Counted from the first letter of the stretch, positions 20,995 to 29,702 are shown. The stretch is DNA of 64,000 nt from Synechococcus sp. RS9909 (GCF_014279595.1 NZ_CP047943.1:124001-188000), one strand, 5' to 3'. The notes: a model not told the origin generated them from the letters alone. Program-made: numbers and translations.

Positions 20995-22452
20995 TCAGGC
21001 CTTGAGCGCGGCTGTGGCGTCGCTGCGGCCATATAGATCGTCGAAGCGGACGATGTCGTCTTCGCCGAGGTAGGCCCCGCTCTGCACCTCGATCATCTCG
21101 ACGGGGATGCGGCCCGGGTTGCTGAGCCGGTGTTTGCAGCCCAGGGGGATGTAGGTGCTCTGGTTTTCGCCGATCAGCTGCTGTTCGCCGTCGCGCTCCA
21201 CCAGGGCGGTGCCCTTCACCACAATCCAGTGCTCGGCGCGGTGGTGGTGCATCTGCAACGACAGGCTCGCCCCCGGTTTCACTGAGATCCGTTTCACCTG
21301 CCAGCGATGGTCTTCGACCACGCCGGTGTAGGAGCCCCAGGGGCGATAGATCCTGCGGTGGGCCTTGCCTTCGGGGCTTCCGTCGGCCTCCAGCTGCTTC
21401 ACGATCGTCTTCACGTTCTGGGCCTGGCTGCGGTCGGCGATCAGCACGGCGTCGTCGGTTTCCACCACCACCAGGTTCTCCACCCCCAGGCCCACCACGA
21501 GGCGATGCTCGCTGCGCAGGTAGCAATTGCGGCTGCCTTCGCTGATCACCCGGCCGCGCAGCACGTTGCCGTCGTCATCCCGATCGGCCGTATCCCACAG
21601 CGCACTCCAGCTGCCCACATCGCTCCAACCCGCCGCCAGGGGCAGCACCGAACCCAGCGCCGTTTTCTCCATCACCGCCACATCGATCGCCACATTCGGG
21701 CACTTGGCGAAGGCTTCCCGCTCCAGACGCAGGAAGTCGAGGTCGGCCACGTCCTGCTCCAGGGCGGCGCGGCAGCAGCTCACCACTTCAGGCGCCAGCC
21801 GCTCCAGCTCGGCGAGCATGGCGCTGGCCCGGAAGAGGAACATGCCGCTGTTCCAGGTGAAGCGACCGCTGGCGAGGAACTGCTCGGCCGTGGCCCGATC
21901 GGGTTTCTCCACAAAGCGGGCAATCGGCACGGGCTGGAGCGATCCCGCCTGCAGTGGTGCTGCCGCTTCGATGTAGCCGTAGCCGGTTTCCGGCGCTGTC
22001 GGCACGATCCCGAAGCTCACCAGACGGCCAGCTTCCGCGTCGGCGCGCCCGGCTTCGATCGCGGCACGGAAAAGGGCCGCATCGCGGATCACATGGTCGG
22101 CGGCGAGCACCAGCAGCAGCGGATCGTCGCCGCGGGCGGTGGCCTGGAGGGCCGCCACCGCCACCGCCGGTGCCGTGTTGCGCCCCATCGGCTCCAGCAG
22201 GATGGCGCCCGGCTCCACACCGATCTGGCGCATCTGTTCGGCCACGATGAAACGGTGGTCGTCGTTGCAGATCAGCAGGGGAGCTGCGAGACCGCTCAGC
22301 CCTTCCAGCCGTTGCTGGGTCTGCTGCAGCAGGGTCTCGTCGCCGCTGCCCCCCAGGGGCCAATACTGTTTGGGATAGCTGGCGCGGGAGAGGGGCCAGA
22401 GACGGGTGCCGGTGCCGCCGCAGAGGATCACCGGGATCAGGGGGGTGGTCAC
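20995..22452 (-). CDS. manC: Mannose-1-phosphate guanylyltransferase / mannose-6-phosphate isomerase
   Basis: A 485-residue bifunctional enzyme of the ManC/CpsB/AlgA type. The nucleotidyltransferase domain (about 1-300) carries the pyrophosphorylase loop GGTGTRLWPLSRASYPKQ and FVEKPD. The C-terminal cupin isomerase domain has RPWGSYTGVVEDHRW, HHHRAEHWIVV and STYIPLGCKHRLSNPG. It makes GDP-mannose, the precursor of fucose, perosamine and mannose units in surface glycans. The nearby uxs gene and the distal glycosyltransferases are consistent with envelope glycan synthesis. Confidence 0.94.
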   Translation of the reverse strand: MTTPLIPVILCGGTGTRLWPLSRASYPKQYWPLGGSGDETLLQQTQQRLEGLSGLAAPLLICNDDHRFIVAEQMRQIGVEPGAILLEPMGRNTAPAVAVAALQATARGDDPLLLVLAADHVIRDAALFRAAIEAGRADAEAGRLVSFGIVPTAPETGYGYIEAAAPLQAGSLQPVPIARFVEKPDRATAEQFLASGRFTWNSGMFLFRASAMLAELERLAPEVVSCCRAALEQDVADLDFLRLEREAFAKCPNVAIDVAVMEKTALGSVLPLAAGWSDVGSWSALWDTADRDDDGNVLRGRVISEGSRNCYLRSEHRLVVGLGVENLVVVETDDAVLIADRSQAQNVKTIVKQLEADGSPEGKAHRRIYRPWGSYTGVVEDHRWQVKRISVKPGASLSLQMHHHRAEHWIVVKGTALVERDGEQQLIGENQSTYIPLGCKHRLSNPGRIPVEMIEVQSGAYLGEDDIVRFDDLYGRSDATAALKA

Positions 22453-22523
22453 CGTGGGCTGAGCCGAACGTGGCGCCAGTGTCGCGCAGGGCCCCAGGGG
22501 CTGTCAGCTCTTGATGCCGGTGT

Positions 22524-23072
22524 TTAGAGCTCCAGCAGCCCCGGTGGTGGCGTGAGCAGCAGCCAGCCCTCCTCGAGGTGCACCTCCGGCACGATCGCCT
22601 CCACGAAGGGAATCAATTGTTTGCGGCCATCCGTGCGCTCCACCTCCAGCAGGTCGTTGCCACCGCTGATCAGATCGGTGACGCTGCCGATCGCTTCAGC
22701 ATCGGCCTGGAGCCGCACCTCGAGGCCCACCAGATCGAGCAGGTGAAACTCGCCATCGGCCAGGGCAGGCCGGTCATCGGCGCGCACCAACAGGGTCTGG
22801 CCCACCAGGGCTTCGGCGGCGCTGCGGTCGTTGACCCCGTCGAAGCGCACCACGAACAGCTGTTTGCCGGGCAGCTGCCGACCGCTGCTCAGCTCTACGG
22901 GGCGGGGTTCGCCGCCACGGGCTTGCAGCCAGCGGGTGCCGGGCGTGGTGAAGCGCTCCGGGAACTCACTGGCGGGATTGATGCGCAGCTCGCCGCCGAG
23001 CCCCTGGGCACCCACCACGGTTCCCACCGCCAGCCAGTCGTTCGGCTGTGGAGCGTTGGTGGGTTCAGGCAT
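22524..23072 (-). CDS. rimM: Ribosome maturation factor RimM
   Basis: A 182-residue 16S rRNA processing factor with an N-terminal RimM domain ([20 protein letters not shown]) and a C-terminal PRC-barrel ([38 protein letters not shown]). It binds ribosomal protein S19 and helps 30S head assembly. The start at 23072 overlaps the 3' end of the HEPN gene by 8 bases, so it may be translated from the same mRNA as the MNT/HEPN pair. Confidence 0.93.
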   Translation of the reverse strand: MPEPTNAPQPNDWLAVGTVVGAQGLGGELRINPASEFPERFTTPGTRWLQARGGEPRPVELSSGRQLPGKQLFVVRFDGVNDRSAAEALVGQTLLVRADDRPALADGEFHLLDLVGLEVRLQADAEAIGSVTDLISGGNDLLEVERTDGRKQLIPFVEAIVPEVHLEEGWLLLTPPPGLLEL

Positions 23073-23454
23073 CGAGCACCTCCACCAGCTCGATCACTTG
23101 GCTGGCGATGCTGAGAGCTTGATCGGCATCGCCTGGATCAAACAGATCCGCGGGTGGGGTGGCATCCATTGGGTAACGCGATTGAATCGCCATGCGACTG
23201 AGCCCCCGGAGTGGAAGGGCTTGGAGGGCCTGGGTGTCGAGACCGGCTTGGTCGAGTTGTTGGACGAGATCATGCAGCACGTGGGTGTGCGGGGGCTCGA
23301 TGCCGAGCTCCAGCAGTGCTCCGTTGAGGGATTTCTCGGCGGCTTGTGAGGCGAAATAGCAAGCCTGAGCCAGAAACCCGTTGTCGCGGGCGAGCCGCGC
23401 CAAGGCCAGGTCATTCCTGGCCTGATGGAGCCAGGCCTCAGGCCGGGAGTTCAT
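23065..23454 (-). CDS. HEPN-domain protein, partner of an MNT nucleotidyltransferase
   Basis: A 129-residue helical protein with the HEPN (DUF86/PF05168-like) pattern: [50 protein letters not shown] and SRYP. It is the second gene of an MNT/HEPN pair; the ATG at 23454 overlaps the MNT stop (ATGA). Some HEPN proteins are RNase toxins inhibited by AMPylation by MNT. The RX4-6H motif expected for nuclease-type HEPN is not visible here, so toxicity is unproven. An upstream frame extension lies over the MNT gene and is rejected. Confidence 0.85.
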   Translation of the reverse strand: MNSRPEAWLHQARNDLALARLARDNGFLAQACYFASQAAEKSLNGALLELGIEPPHTHVLHDLVQQLDQAGLDTQALQALPLRGLSRMAIQSRYPMDATPPADLFDPGDADQALSIASQVIELVEVLDA

Positions 23455-23840
23455 GGCTGTTGTGCGCGTAAAGGTTGTTGCGCAAGTAAAGGCTGGGCAT
23501 CGCGAGCCACATGGCGCCAGATCACCGACGGATGCTCGGGGAGCTGTTGCCAGGCCACGCGGTCCAGCCCGATCGCGTCCTGGGCGACACCATGCGCGAG
23601 CAGCTGATCGGCCCATTGCTCGGCTGCTTCTCGGCTCTCGGCCACCACCAGCAGATCCGTATCGGAGAGGCCATCCCAGTCGCCTCGTGCTCTGGATCCA
23701 AACAGATAAATCTGATCAGGCCTGACTGTGCTGCCTGGAGGGGATGAGACCAGCACCTGATCGATGCGTTGTTTCAGCTCAGTGAGCCACTGCGCATGCC
23801 GTTGCTGGCGCAACACATGAAAGCTGGTGACGGCAGCCAT
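23451..23840 (-). CDS. Minimal nucleotidyltransferase (MNT) of an MNT/HEPN pair
   Basis: A 129-residue protein of the polymerase-beta superfamily. The fold signature is LFGSRARGDWDGLSDTDLLVV, with the GS pair at 48-49 and metal-binding D60 and D62. No other domain is present. MNT proteins in such pairs are antitoxins that AMPylate their HEPN partner. The ATG at 23840 is chosen because the preceding 30 residues of the open frame are unconserved in character and overlap the ndhS leader side. It is divergent from ndhS and translationally coupled to the HEPN gene. Confidence 0.85.
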   Translation of the reverse strand: MAAVTSFHVLRQQRHAQWLTELKQRIDQVLVSSPPGSTVRPDQIYLFGSRARGDWDGLSDTDLLVVAESREAAEQWADQLLAHGVAQDAIGLDRVAWQQLPEHPSVIWRHVARDAQPLLAQQPLRAQQP

Positions 23841-23932
23841 GCCAACGCCCTGGCAACGTTGTTCCATTCTGGGGTTGATCCTTGCGTCGGCTCCCCTGCG
23901 CCAGAATGCGCTCACGATCGCTGCCCGCATCC

Positions 23933-24115
23933 ATGGCCTCCACCGCTCCGATCCTGCCCGGTGCCACGGTGAAGGTGGAGGATCCCCGTTCGATTTACAA
24001 CGGGTACACCGGGTTCGTGCAGCGGATCAGCGGGGATCGGGCGGCGGTGCTGTTTGAAGGCGGCAACTGGGACAAGCTCGTGACCCTGCGTCTCAGGGAT
24101 CTGAGCGCCGCCTGA
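23933..24115 (+). CDS. ndhS: NDH-1 complex subunit NdhS
   Basis: A 60-residue SH3-like subunit of the cyanobacterial NDH-1 complex at the ferredoxin-docking side. The family core is clear: ILPGATVKVEDP, GFVQRIS, RAAVLFEGGNWDKLVTLRL. NdhS takes electrons from reduced ferredoxin into cyclic flow around photosystem I. The ATG at 23933 (MASTAPILPG) matches the short family N-terminus. The upstream frame is Arg-rich and rejected. The stop is 5 bases before the K+ channel ATG. Confidence 0.9.
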   Translation: MASTAPILPGATVKVEDPRSIYNGYTGFVQRISGDRAAVLFEGGNWDKLVTLRLRDLSAA

Positions 24116-24120
24116 GGGTG

Positions 24121-24942
24121 ATGTGGGCCGGCGTCCGGGTGCAGTTGCGGCGGGTCGTGCTCGACTCCGACACCCGAGCCGGACGCCTCTACAACCTGAT
24201 CATCTTTGGCACGATTCTGGTGAGTGTGGCGGGGCTGATGGTCGAGCCCCATCCGCTTCATCTCGCTTCTGATGATGCGGTGCCGGCCTGGGTGCACAGC
24301 CTTGAGCGGGCCTGCCTGCTGGTGTTCATCGCCGATTTTCTGCTCCACCTCTGGGTCACGCCCCAACCGCTGGTCTATCTGCGCAGCTTCTACGGCCTGA
24401 TCGACCTCTCGGCGGTGCTGTTCTTTTTTGTACCCCAGATCAGCAGTGGCTTGATCCTCTGGATCTTCAAGTTCGGGCGGGTGCTGCGGGTGTTCAAGCT
24501 GCTGCGCTTTCTCGATGAGGCCCAGCTGCTCGGCAACGCCCTGCGCGCCAGTGCCCGCCGCATCGGTGTGTTCCTGTTCTTTGTGGTGATGGCCCAGGTG
24601 ATGCTGGGGTATGTGATGGTGATGATTGAAAGCAGCCACCCCCAGACGCAGTTCCAGACCGTGGGCCACGGGGTGTATTGGGCGATTGTGACCATGACCA
24701 CGGTGGGCTACGGCGATGTGGTGCCCCAGACCGTGCTCGGTCGCCTGTTGGCGGCGGTGGTGATGCTGCTCGGCTTCGGGATCATTGCCATCCCCACCGG
24801 CATCGTCACGGTGGAGACCATCAATCAGGCCCGGCAGGATCAACGCTCGTGTGGGGACTGCGGCCGCACTGGCCACCGCCACCGGGCCGCCCACTGCGAT
24901 CAGTGCGGGGCGGTGTTGCCAGAGGCTGTCTCAAGGTCCTGA
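24121..24942 (+). CDS. Six-TM voltage-gated-type potassium channel with C-terminal zinc ribbon
   Basis: A 273-residue membrane protein. Segments S1-S4 span about 20-150, with an S4-like stretch FKFGRVLRVFKLLRFL carrying spaced Arg/Lys. The pore helix and selectivity filter are TMTTVGYGD (TVGYGD at 194-199), and S6 is LLAAVVMLLGFGIIAIPTG. The tail has two CxxC pairs (CGDCG and CDQCG), probably a zinc ribbon. The filter predicts K+ selectivity. A GTG one codon upstream (24118) is an alternative start. It follows ndhS by 5 bases and may be co-expressed with it. Confidence 0.88.
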   Translation: MWAGVRVQLRRVVLDSDTRAGRLYNLIIFGTILVSVAGLMVEPHPLHLASDDAVPAWVHSLERACLLVFIADFLLHLWVTPQPLVYLRSFYGLIDLSAVLFFFVPQISSGLILWIFKFGRVLRVFKLLRFLDEAQLLGNALRASARRIGVFLFFVVMAQVMLGYVMVMIESSHPQTQFQTVGHGVYWAIVTMTTVGYGDVVPQTVLGRLLAAVVMLLGFGIIAIPTGIVTVETINQARQDQRSCGDCGRTGHRHRAAHCDQCGAVLPEAVSRS

Positions 24943-24978
24943 TCCAGTCATTCAGGCGATCGTCAGCAGAATGCCCCT

Positions 24979-25313
24979 ATGAACCGCTCTGCCGATTGGT
25001 TGCATCACACCAGGCGGTTGAAAAAGCCCTGAAGGCTTTGCATCTCCATCACGGTCAGCAGAGTTGGGGTCATGGTCTGGGGCGCTCGTTTCGGGATTTG
25101 CCGGCCTTCGTCTCCGAACCCTTGGCGGCGAGAGTGCCTGACCTGGAAGACAGGCTTCGGGTGCTGGACGCCCTGTATATCCCTACGCGCTATCCCGATA
25201 GCCTTCCAGAAGGTGCTCCAACCGATCACTTCGGTCGCCTGCAGAGTTCTGACGCCATCACCCATGCCAGTGCGCTTGTTGACGCAATCCGTGTGGCGAT
25301 GGCCAACTCCTGA
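24979..25313 (+). pseudogene. Disrupted HEPN-domain gene (deletion and frameshift)
   Basis: The ATG at 24979 opens MNRSADWLHHT, a typical HEPN N-terminus, but this frame stops at 25032. From about 25005 a second frame continues the domain with HQAVEKALKALHLHHGQQSW and IPTRYPDSLP down to the stop at 25313. The joined product lacks about two dozen residues that should form the first helices (compare the intact HEPN at 23065-23454). The event therefore looks like an internal deletion not divisible by three. A sequencing error could explain the frame change but not the missing segment. It precedes an intact MNT gene. Confidence 0.65.
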
Positions 25314-25620
25314 ACAGGTCCTCGCTGATGTACGACTCTGGGCGCAACAGCAGCAGCGTCAGGTGCCCAGTCTTCGTCAGGTGGGGGTGTTCGGCAGCTA
25401 CGGCCGAGGCTCCGCAGCATTCGGCAGCGACCTGGACCTTCTTCTGGTTGATGCTCAAGCCACCGGCGGCCAGATCGAGCGTCTCCAGGTCTGGCCCCTG
25501 GGTGACCTCCCTCTCAGTTGTGATGCTCTGGTGTTGACCCCTGAGGAATTGGATCAACGGCTTTCTGATGGCACTCGGATGGCGGCTGAGCTCAGGCGCG
25601 ATCTCCGTTGGATGCTTTGA
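25264..25620 (+). CDS. Minimal nucleotidyltransferase (MNT), partner of the broken HEPN gene
   Basis: A 118-residue polymerase-beta-type nucleotidyltransferase with FGSYGRGSAAFGSDLDLLLVD carrying the GS pair and the two Asp of DLD. The tail LSCDALVLTPEEL and LSDGTRMAAELRRDLRW fits the family. The start is uncertain: ATG 25264 lies within the HEPN 3' end, and GTG 25291 (109 residues, MWRWPTPEQVLADVRLW) fits relatives better. Its 3' end overlaps the convergent rnc by 29 bases. If the HEPN partner is dead, this copy has no obvious substrate in the window except the other HEPN. Confidence 0.75.
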   Translation: MPVRLLTQSVWRWPTPEQVLADVRLWAQQQQRQVPSLRQVGVFGSYGRGSAAFGSDLDLLLVDAQATGGQIERLQVWPLGDLPLSCDALVLTPEELDQRLSDGTRMAAELRRDLRWML

Positions 25621-26335
25621 TCTCTGCCAAGAGAGCAGCTGCAGCGTGCTGTTCGGCTTCACGCCTGGAGCCGCCCCAGCCCTCAGCGAGGAGATCGGGC
25701 AGGCTGACGCGGCAATGGAAGCGGCGCGGGTCGCCGTGGCGCCTGCTGGCCTCGCGGGTGTCGTAGGCCGGTAGGCCCAAAGCCTGGCCCTGGCTCCACT
25801 CCTGCAGGGCGGATTTGCTGTTGCCCCGATGCGGATCGGCGAGAACGGCGGCGCTGGTTGGCTGCCAATAGGGCGTCAGCCAGGCCTGCACCGCCTGCAG
25901 CCCCCCGATGGCATAGATCGCGCCGATCAGCGCTTCACTGAGTTCGGCGCGCAGGGTGGCGTGGCCGGCGACATCACCGCTGGCCATCGCACCGATCTGC
26001 CACCAGCGTGCGATGCCGATCTGCTCTCCCAACTGGGCCAGCCATTGATCGCTCACCAGCTGGGCGCGCAGGGCGGACCGTTCCCCCATCGGCAGCTGGG
26101 GCTGGGTGCTGGCAATGAACTCGGTGGCGGCCAGGCGCAGCACCGCATCGCCGAGAAATTCCAGCTGCTCGTGATGGGGATGCAGGCCGCTGGAGGTGTG
26201 GGTGAGCGCTTCATTGAGCTGGGCAAGCTCGTCGTCCTTGAGCGGCAGCGGCGGGCTAAGGCCGAGTTGCTGCCAGAGCTGCTCCAATTGCTCGCGACGG
26301 GCGGCATCGATTGGCGATGGTCGGGGCACTGCCAT
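25592..26335 (-). CDS. rnc: Ribonuclease III
   Basis: A 247-residue double-strand-specific endoribonuclease. The RNase III signature is HEQLEFLGDAVL, with E59 and D63. The second acidic site reads RAELSEALIGAIY: E134 is present but the usual Asp three residues before it is Glu (E131). A dsRNA-binding domain (about 175-245) has KSALQEWSQG and a basic C-terminal helix. The ATG at 26335 is chosen over two upstream Met codons that add a Cys-rich tail overlapping the next gene. It is divergent from the DUF218 gene. Confidence 0.88.
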   Translation of the reverse strand: MAVPRPSPIDAARREQLEQLWQQLGLSPPLPLKDDELAQLNEALTHTSSGLHPHHEQLEFLGDAVLRLAATEFIASTQPQLPMGERSALRAQLVSDQWLAQLGEQIGIARWWQIGAMASGDVAGHATLRAELSEALIGAIYAIGGLQAVQAWLTPYWQPTSAAVLADPHRGNSKSALQEWSQGQALGLPAYDTREASRRHGDPRRFHCRVSLPDLLAEGWGGSRREAEQHAAAALLAEIKASNGDRA

Positions 26336-26426
26336 GGCGCAGGCGCGGCATTTCCCATGATTGCCTTCGAAGACCATTGGGGCCGGTTCTGGTGGAAGAC
26401 GTTGTTGCTGTGTGCACTCTTTGGCC

Positions 26427-27179
26427 ATGACCTATTGGCTCAGCAAGATCCTGCCCCTGGCCCTGCTGCCCCTGGGGCTCAGCCTGATGCTGTTGCTGCT
26501 GGGGTTGTCGATGCGCTGGCGCTGGCCCCTGATCGGTGCCCTTGCCCTGCTCTGGTTCTTTTCGCTTGGTCTGGTGAGTCAGGTGCTCTGGCGTTGGTTG
26601 GAAGCGCCCTGGCAGCGCTTGCCTGCGGCTGCAGCCCCAACGGCCGATGCGATTGTGGTGCTCAGTGGCGGCCGCCACCCCGCCCCCGGTGCCGCCCGGG
26701 TGAGAGAGTGGGAGGACCCCGATCGCTTCCTGGCTGGCCTCGATCTCTACCGCGCCGGCAAGGCGCCGCGGCTTCTGTTCACCGGCGGTGCCAGCCCCTT
26801 CCGGCCCGGTCAGCCACCGGAAGGTCAGCGCTATCTCGCCGAAGCGGAGCAGCTGGGTATTCCTTCCGAGGCCATGGCCAGCACGCCGGTGGTGGTGAAC
26901 ACCGCCGAGGAAGCGGTGGCGATTCGGCGGCTGCTCCAGGCTCCCTCCGCCAGAATCCTTCTGGTCACCAGTGCGTTCCATATGCGCCGGGCCCAGCGGC
27001 TGTTCGAGCGGCAGGGGCTGGAGGTGAAGCCGTTTCCGGTGGATTTTCAAACCCGTGGGGCCTGGGCCGGCTCCCTGTGGCGGGATCCCAGCCAGTGGCT
27101 GCCAACAGCTCAGGCTCTCGATCACAGTTCCCGCGCTCTGCGCGAGTTGTTGGGGCGACTGGTCTATCGAGCTTGGTGA
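26427..27179 (+). CDS. YdcF/SanA-type DUF218 membrane protein
   Basis: A 250-residue protein with two N-terminal transmembrane helices (about 6-24 and 31-53) and a DUF218 domain (about 75-240). The domain carries ADAIVVLSGGRHPAPG, LLFTGGASPF, NTAEEAVAIRRLL and LLVTSAFHMRRAQRLF. This YdcF family is linked to envelope and cell-wall traits in other bacteria, without an agreed reaction. The ATG at 26427 gives MTYWLSKILPLA. The 3' end is 22 bases from the 3' end of the convergent rnpB RNA. Confidence 0.85.
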   Translation: MTYWLSKILPLALLPLGLSLMLLLLGLSMRWRWPLIGALALLWFFSLGLVSQVLWRWLEAPWQRLPAAAAPTADAIVVLSGGRHPAPGAARVREWEDPDRFLAGLDLYRAGKAPRLLFTGGASPFRPGQPPEGQRYLAEAEQLGIPSEAMASTPVVVNTAEEAVAIRRLLQAPSARILLVTSAFHMRRAQRLFERQGLEVKPFPVDFQTRGAWAGSLWRDPSQWLPTAQALDHSSRALRELLGRLVYRAW

Positions 27180-27201
27180 AGAGTCACTGAGCCAAGGGGG
27201 T

Positions 27202-27589
27202 GAAAGCAGGACATAAGCCGGGTTCTGTTCTCCCTTCCGGGGAAGGGGGGTGGTCATCTATCTGGGATCGCCGTTACCGACGACCTCGAGCGGCACGTTG
27301 TTGGCGGAACGGGGCTGATGGCCAACCGTCGTTCCTGGGCCTTGCTCCCGGCCGGGGTTTACCGAGCCAGCACCTCTCGATGCTGCTGGTGCGCTCTTAC
27401 CGCACCTTTGCACCCTTGCCTGTGCCGGCGAGCCGGCCATCGGCGGTGTGTTTCTGTGGCACTCTCCTCACGGTCACCCGCACTGGGCGTTACCCAGCAA
27501 GCCTGGCCATCGGGGAGCCCGGACTTTCCTCAACCGAGCCCATCGCCCCGTGGGACGACGCCTCGATCGCGACCACCTCGCCTGCTTTC
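27202..27589 (-). ncRNA. rnpB: RNase P RNA (bacterial class A)
   Basis: On the minus strand the RNA starts gaaagcaggcgaggtgg and ends cctgctttc, which pair as helix P1. Inside are cgaggaaagtccgggctcc-type CR-I (here ggttgaggaaagtccgggct), the GGTAAACCCCGGCCGGGAG-like region and the 3' tract agaacccggcttatgtcctg. The length (about 388 bases) matches cyanobacterial rnpB. It is the catalytic RNA that matures tRNA 5' ends. A catTAT-like -10 lies 8 bases before the 5' end. Open frames over this region are not genes. Confidence 0.95.
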
Positions 27590-27610
27590 AAACCCCATAA
27601 TGGCCATTGA

Positions 27611-27684
<74 letters not shown>

Positions 27685-27757
27685 TAGTCGACACTACATT
27701 TGGTGGGGTGGTCAGATCGTGCACCCCCGCTAGCGTTGCGCCAGTGAACCCGGTGCC

Positions 27758-28120
27758 ATGACCCAGCTTCACGATCTGCGGCTGAGGCTCCTTGTTCAGC
27801 AGGAAAGCGAGCGCATCGCCGACTCCCAGCCCACCGATCTCGACCTCTCGGTGGTGCAGGCCCGCTGCCTCTGCTGGTTGGCCCTGCTGGCCGAAGCGCA
27901 CGAAGACCAGGCCAGCGATGCCGAGCGTCGTGGCGACACCGAGCAGGCGATGGGCTGGTTTGCCGATTCCATGCGCCTCCGCGATGTGATTCAGGTGGTG
28001 AGTTCGATCGAAATTCCCCTCCCGGGTGCTGTCGATGACAGTGCCGATGGTCCTGATTCAGAGGGCGGAGATCAGGGTTTTTCGGGGGATTTTTCGGGAG
28101 AACCGCCCCTGGCAGCGTGA
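27758..28120 (+). CDS. Conserved hypothetical protein
   Basis: A 120-residue protein with a helical core that includes LSVVQARCLCWLALLAEAHEDQAS and RRGDTEQAMGWFADSMRLRDV. That reads like two helical hairpins of a TPR-like or MIT-like unit. An acidic Gly/Asp/Ser-rich tail follows. No signal peptide or membrane segment is present. It lies between tRNA-Arg and another conserved unknown on the same strand. Function is not recognised. Confidence 0.65.
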   Translation: MTQLHDLRLRLLVQQESERIADSQPTDLDLSVVQARCLCWLALLAEAHEDQASDAERRGDTEQAMGWFADSMRLRDVIQVVSSIEIPLPGAVDDSADGPDSEGGDQGFSGDFSGEPPLAA

Positions 28121-28158
28121 TCAGGTGCCATAGTGGAAATTGATCTAGAGGGTCTGCG

Positions 28159-28614
28159 GTGCCTGAAGAGCCCTGTCAATGCCCTGACTGCCAACGCTTC
28201 TACCGGGAGCACGACCGTCTGATCCGTGAATGCCCCACCCTGCGTCAGCAGCAGGAACTTTCTTGGGCCGCTCTGCAGGCGTTCCGCACCCTGTCGGGGC
28301 GTGTGCTGGAAGACCTGCAGAAGCAGCACGGCGCCCGCACTTCCGAATCTCAGGCCCACGCCACCCCTGTGGGCGGCACTGAGGAGCCGGCCGACGCGAT
28401 TCAGCAGGCGATGGCCGATCTGGAAAACATCAATGCCCACCTCTTCTCGATCGAGGCCTTGATGGAGCGCATCTTTGATGTGCGTGTGCCCGACGACATC
28501 GAGCAGAAGTTCCGCGAGCTGGCCGGTGAACTTGCCCCTGATCCGCTCAATGCTGATCGGTTGCGTCTCAACCGCCTGCTCCATCAGACCCCCGACCTGC
28601 CCGATCGCGGCTGA
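28159..28614 (+). CDS. Conserved hypothetical protein with N-terminal CxC-xx-C motif
   Basis: A 151-residue acidic helical protein that starts MPEEPCQCPDCQRFYREHDRL. The three clustered cysteines (C6, C8, C11) with a nearby His suggest a metal site or half zinc finger. The rest is helical, with ADAIQQAMADLENINAHLFSIEALMERIFDV. The start is a GTG at 28159. It follows the previous unknown gene by 38 bases. I see no membrane segment and no known family. Confidence 0.65.
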   Translation: MPEEPCQCPDCQRFYREHDRLIRECPTLRQQQELSWAALQAFRTLSGRVLEDLQKQHGARTSESQAHATPVGGTEEPADAIQQAMADLENINAHLFSIEALMERIFDVRVPDDIEQKFRELAGELAPDPLNADRLRLNRLLHQTPDLPDRG

Positions 28615-28649
28615 CGATCAGCAGCTCGCTCTCTCACTGGCTTGACTGC

Positions 28650-29701
28650 TCACTGGCTCACCCGTTCACTGAGGCGGGCGATCATTCCCTCTTCATCGGC
28701 GGGCACCACCTGAATCTCCAGATCGGGGATCCAGGAGAGCGCATCGGCCAGTTCCTGTCTTAGCGCCCCATCGTGTTCGCCGATGCCGCCCGTGAGCGCG
28801 AGCACGTCGACGCCGCCCAGGCTTGCGGCCATGGCGCCGAGTTCCTGCAGCAATCGGTGGCGGAACACCGCCAGCGCCAGTGATGCACCGGCATGGCCAG
28901 CGGCGGCCTGCTCACGGATCTCGCGCATGTCGCCGCTCAGCCCTGAGAGGCCCTTGAGGCCGGCCCGTTTCTGCAGCAGCTCCGCCAGTTCCGCCTCGCT
29001 GAAGCCTTCTCGCATCAACTCCAGCAGCACGCCGGGGTCGACGCTGCCGCTGCGGGTGGCCATCACCAGCCCCTCCAGCGGCGTGTAGCCCATGGTGGTG
29101 TCGATGCAGCGGCCGCCGCGCACCGCCGCCAACGACGCCCCCGCCCCAAGATGGGCGCTGATCAGGCGCAGCTGACTGGAATCACGGCCCTGGGCCTGCC
29201 ACTGCGCGGCCACGGTTTCCGCCACGTGCTGATGGTTGAGGCCATGAAAGCCGAAGCGTCGCAGCCCCCGGGCGCGCAGTTCTGCCGGCAGCGCGTAGGT
29301 GCGGGCCGCTTCCGGCAGGGTGCTGTGGAAAGCGGTGTCGAAACAGGCCCACTGCGGCAGCTCCGGCGCCCAGGCCCGGGCCCAGGCGATGCCCGTCAGG
29401 GCCGGCGGATTGTGCAGCGGTGCCAGCGGGATCAGCGTTTGCAGCTCCTGCTCCACCGCCGCATCGATCCGGGTGGGGGCGATGAAGCGTTCACCGCCAT
29501 GCACCACGCGGTGGCCGATGCGCACCAGCGCCTGGCGATGGTCGGCCAGGGCCGGCGCCAGCCAGTCGTCCAGCACGCTATGGAGCTCCTCCCCGTGAGC
29601 CAGGCTGCGCCCCCGGTGCCAGCAGGCCAGCCCACCCTGTTCGAGCAGGGCGGCCTTGAGGCTGGAGCTGCCCAGGTTGATCACCAGGGTGAGCGGAGCC
29701 A

Positions 29702-29702
<1 letters not shown>
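28650..29702 (-). CDS. ackA: Acetate kinase
   Basis: A 350-residue ASKHA-fold kinase that turns acetyl phosphate and ADP into acetate and ATP. Signatures are VINLGSSSLKAALLE, GHRVVHGGERF, FDTAFHSTLPE, FGFHGLNHQHV and TTMGYTPLEGLVMATRSGSVDPG. The late TGGIGEHD segment is also present. It is about 50 residues shorter than typical enzymes (near 400). The shortening is mainly between the first strand and the GHRVVHGG block. The ATG at 29702 shares one base with the glgP stop (TGATG), so it is coupled to glgP and to xfp upstream. Confidence 0.92.

Noticed and set aside
23065-23454. HEPN gene as an RNase toxin
   Set aside because: The RX4-6H nuclease motif is not visible, so only the domain and the partner relation are claimed.
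27200-27610. Open frames over the RNase P RNA
   Set aside because: The region matches rnpB with a paired P1 helix. Frames here are incidental.
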